From assembly GCF_000166395.1 (NCBI RefSeq), contig NC_014655.1, positions 3,844,001 through 3,908,000 on the forward strand: DNA of 64,000 nucleotides, written 5' to 3'. Shown here piece by piece: positions 61,613 through 64,000 of the stretch (position 1 is its first letter; each line of letters begins with the position of its first letter). Below the pieces are notes generated by a model. The model searched no databases, was not told the DNA's origin, and saw only the letters and a list, made by a program, of their open reading frames with translations. Position numbers and translations under genes: made by a program. This DNA is from Leadbetterella byssophila DSM 17132. GTDB taxonomy: Bacteria; Bacteroidota; Bacteroidia; Cytophagales; Spirosomataceae.

Positions 61613-62946
61613 AAGCATTACTAAACGAATTTGAAGCAAAAGCCCTTTTGGAGAAAGTAATACGTCTCTCTAAAGCAGAGGAATGTACAGCCTTCTTAAG
61701 CGGTGAAATCAAGGGTAACATACGTTACGCCAGAAACGAGGTGTCTACCAGCGGAAGTATAACTAACCAAAATCTTTTGGTCCAAGCGGCTTTCGGTAAA
61801 AAAGTAGGGACTGCCACCATAGACGAATTTGATGAAGCCTCTCTGGAGAGAGTAGTTAGAAGGGCAGAGGAGTTAGCTAGACTGGCCCCTGAAAATCCGG
61901 AATACATGCCTAATTTAGGCCCTCAGCAATATCTAGAATCTAAAGGCTACTTTGAAAGTACAGCAGCTTTTGATGCAGATAAAAGAGCGGAGGCGGTAGC
62001 CAAGAGTTTGGCTATTGCAGATCAGGATGGTTTGACATCAGCTGGATTCTTAGAGAACCAAACAGCTTTCTCTGCTATGATGAACTCCAAAGGGCTGTTT
62101 GCGTATTATCCAAGTACCCTGATCAATTTCTCCTTGACCGTCAGAACGAGTGATGGCACAGGGTCTGGTTATGTGATCAGAGGATATAATGATGCCTCTA
62201 AACTGGATACTGAAGCATTGACTCAAATAGCTGTAGCGAAGGCAAAAGGTTCTGTAAATGCTAAGGCACTGGAGCCTGGAAAATATACGGTTATATTAGA
62301 GCCTACTGCTGCGGCCGTTCTAATGGAAAGCCTTTACGGTGATCTGGATGCTAGGTCTGCTGACGAAGGTAGATCCGCCTTTAGTTTACCTGGAGGCAAA
62401 ACCCGTTTGGGTGAGAAGATTGTAGATGAAAGAGTAACCATCTATTCTGATCCTACAAATCCGGATCTTCCCTCTCCCGCATGGTCAGGAGATGGTTTGC
62501 CGCAATATAAGGTGTACTGGATAGAAAAGGGTGTAGTGAAGAACCTGGCTTATTCCCAATATTGGGCACAGCAAAAAGGTAAAAGCCCGCTTCCTTATCC
62601 CAATAACCTCATCATGGAAGGAGGAACGGAGAGTTTGGAAGACATGATTAAAGGTACCAAAAAAGGAATTTTGGTGACTAAATTATGGTATATCCGCCCC
62701 GTAGATCCTCAATCCTTACTGATGACCGGATTGACCCGTGACGGAACCTTCTACATCGAAGACGGAAAAATCAAGTTCCCGGTGAAGAATTTCCGTTTTA
62801 ACGAGAGTCCTATCATCATGTTGAATAATTTAGAAAGTTTAGGCAAATCTGAAAGGGTAGTGAGTACGGAATCTGACCAAAGTTATATGGTTCCGGCCAT
62901 GAAGATTAGAGAATTTACCTTCTCGTCTCTTTCAGATGCGGTATAA
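61609..62946 (+). CDS. TldE/PmbA-family protease subunit, copy 2
   Basis: A 445-residue paralogue of the first TldE, with GNIRYARNEVSTSGSITN, LEPGKYTVILEPTAAAVLME, RSADEGRSAF and the same KIREFTFSSLSDAV end. No zinc motif and no signal peptide. Its ATG overlaps the TldD copy 2 stop, so the pair is translationally coupled. A DUF4159 gene starts 31 bases after its stop with no terminator between, linking the protease to the next operon. Confidence 0.92.
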   Translation: MKALLNEFEAKALLEKVIRLSKAEECTAFLSGEIKGNIRYARNEVSTSGSITNQNLLVQAAFGKKVGTATIDEFDEASLERVVRRAEELARLAPENPEYMPNLGPQQYLESKGYFESTAAFDADKRAEAVAKSLAIADQDGLTSAGFLENQTAFSAMMNSKGLFAYYPSTLINFSLTVRTSDGTGSGYVIRGYNDASKLDTEALTQIAVAKAKGSVNAKALEPGKYTVILEPTAAAVLMESLYGDLDARSADEGRSAFSLPGGKTRLGEKIVDERVTIYSDPTNPDLPSPAWSGDGLPQYKVYWIEKGVVKNLAYSQYWAQQKGKSPLPYPNNLIMEGGTESLEDMIKGTKKGILVTKLWYIRPVDPQSLLMTGLTRDGTFYIEDGKIKFPVKNFRFNESPIIMLNNLESLGKSERVVSTESDQSYMVPAMKIREFTFSSLSDAV

Positions 62947-62977
62947 TTAATAAAGGTGCTTTAGTGCCGGTAAGTGA

Positions 62978-63592
62978 GTGAGACCGTTTTTTTTTACAAG
63001 ATTACAATATACCTCCGGAAACTGGGATACAGACCAACGTATGCCCTCTAACTTGTTGCATTCCCTTGTGGAATACACAACTATACCCATAGATGAGAAG
63101 GAAAGGATTATTCCTTTGAGCAGTAATGAACTGTTTAAAAGTCCTTTCTGCTATCTGAGTGGTCATAAGTTGGTGGAATTTTCCACACAGGAGAGAGATC
63201 ATTTCCGGAGGTATGTAAATAATGGGGGTTTTGTTTTTGTGGACGACTGTAACCACGATATAGACGGGCTGTTCGCTAAATCTTTCGAATTGGAGATGGA
63301 GAGGACCTTCGGCCCCGGCCGACTAAACAAGATCCCCAATAACCATCCCCTTTACACTTGTTTTTTTGAATTTGATGGGCCTCCTACTACGAGTTTTGAG
63401 TTGAACGGTTGGGGCGATGATTTGGTGCACGATTATCTCAAGGCTGTGGAAGTAAATGGCCGAATAGGAGTTTTATACAGCAACAAGGATTACGGTTGTG
63501 AATGGGACTACGATTTCCGAAATAAGCGCTGGTTAGTGGAAGATAACACGCGTTTCGGTGTAAATATTATTAAGTACGCATTAACGGTTTGA
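62978..63592 (+). CDS. DUF4159 family protein
   Basis: A 204-residue protein resembling the DUF4159 domain, a Rossmann-like (glutamine amidotransferase/ThuA-like) fold: FFFTRLQYTSGNWDTDQRMPSNLLHSLVEYTTI, then FCYLSGHKLVEFSTQERDHFRRYVNNGGFVFVDDCNHD, and the end DYDFRNKRWLVEDNTRFGVNIIKYALT. No signal peptide is seen. The start is GTG at 62978, since no ATG precedes the conserved RLQY segment. DUF4159 proteins usually sit with MoxR ATPase and DUF58/von Willebrand-domain proteins in Bacteroidota, as here: the MoxR gene begins 3 bases after its stop. Confidence 0.85.
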   Translation: MRPFFFTRLQYTSGNWDTDQRMPSNLLHSLVEYTTIPIDEKERIIPLSSNELFKSPFCYLSGHKLVEFSTQERDHFRRYVNNGGFVFVDDCNHDIDGLFAKSFELEMERTFGPGRLNKIPNNHPLYTCFFEFDGPPTTSFELNGWGDDLVHDYLKAVEVNGRIGVLYSNKDYGCEWDYDFRNKRWLVEDNTRFGVNIIKYALTV

Positions 63593-63595
63593 GTT

Positions 63596-64000
63596 TTGGA
63601 AAATTTAAAAGAGTATAAAGAACTTGTAAGCAAACTGCCTGCATTAAAGAAAGAGATAGGTAAGATTATTGTAGGCCAAGAAGAAGCTATTGATGAAGTA
63701 TTGATTGCCTTATTAGCTGGAGGACATTGCCTCTTGGAGGGTGTTCCCGGTCTGGCAAAAACTTTGATGGTGAAAACCCTTGCTGAAGCTCTAGATATGA
63801 GTTTCAAGAGGATACAGTTCACTCCGGATTTGATGCCGGGTGATATAGTAGGAACAGAGGTGATGGAAGAACATGAAGGTAAGAAAACCTTTGTTTTTAA
63901 TAAAGGTCCTCTCTTTGCTCATGTGGTACTTGCAGATGAGATTAACCGTACACCGCCTAAAACTCAATCTGCCTTATTAGAAGCCATGCAGGAGTATAAG
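63596..64000 (+). CDS. MoxR family AAA+ ATPase, 3' end outside the window
   Basis: The frame runs open to the right edge, giving the first 135 residues. The start is a TTG at 63596, 3 bases after the DUF4159 stop, because the in-frame codon two before it is that TGA. Conserved features are [33 protein letters not shown] (Walker A GVPGLAKT), [18 protein letters not shown] and the Walker [24 protein letters not shown], all typical of MoxR. These chaperone-like ATPases act with von Willebrand-factor-domain proteins, whose genes are expected just beyond the window. Confidence 0.94.
   Translation, partial: MENLKEYKELVSKLPALKKEIGKIIVGQEEAIDEVLIALLAGGHCLLEGVPGLAKTLMVKTLAEALDMSFKRIQFTPDLMPGDIVGTEVMEEHEGKKTFVFNKGPLFAHVVLADEINRTPPKTQSALLEAMQEYK

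Overview
The window comes from a Bacteroidota chromosome, most likely order Cytophagales. The signs are SusC/SusD pairs, lipoprotein and Q-next-to-cleavage signal peptides, a GLPGLI-family protein, a short Hc1-type histone-like protein, genes without Shine-Dalgarno sequences, and promoters of the Bacteroidota type (TTG, a spacer of about 19-22, then TANNTTTG). I see no phage, insertion sequence, CRISPR array or rRNA. One tRNA (His) is present. The genus cannot be fixed from the sequence alone.

Layout. 1-3542: the end of one SusD gene and a secreted phosphoesterase/PQQ-propeller protein. 3675-6974: secA. 7009-19135: a compact mannan utilisation locus, made of a divergent AraC regulator, SusC, SusD, an IPT/TIG surface glycan-binding lipoprotein, GH26 mannanase, a sodium/sugar symporter, a GH130 mannosyl-glucose phosphorylase and a cellobiose 2-epimerase-type enzyme. 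The chain predicts cutting of mannan outside the cytoplasm, symport of mannobiose, epimerisation to mannosyl-glucose, then phosphorolysis to mannose 1-phosphate and glucose. 19181-20725: an OmpA-domain / helix-hairpin-helix / KdsC-like operon. 20720-30819: a LytTR regulator, FKBP isomerase, tail-specific protease, amino-acid permease, prenyl synthase, rhomboid, tRNA-His and secreted hydrolases. 30910-45216: housekeeping genes (prfC, miaA, hslU, rpe), a sphingolipid-type alpha-oxoamine synthase and the small Hc1 gene, mixed with membrane proteins of unknown function and a TonB-dependent barrel paired with a GLPGLI protein. 45254-56826: MaoC hydratase, NTF2-like protein, lipid kinase, SUI1 factor, POT transporter, NatAB-type ABC exporter, a possible haem membrane protein, class A PBP, ychF and a secreted SRPBCC-like protein. 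56949-64000: a duplicated TldD-TldE pair, then DUF4159 and the start of a MoxR ATPase gene.

The most unusual part is the last block. Both TldD copies begin with a twin-arginine signal while both TldE partners have none. This suggests co-export of the complex, and the block runs into a MoxR-type operon. Other points of interest are perfect palindromes in front of rpe and between araC and susC, interleaved divergent promoters between miaA and a DUF4230 gene, and several genes with TTG or GTG starts.
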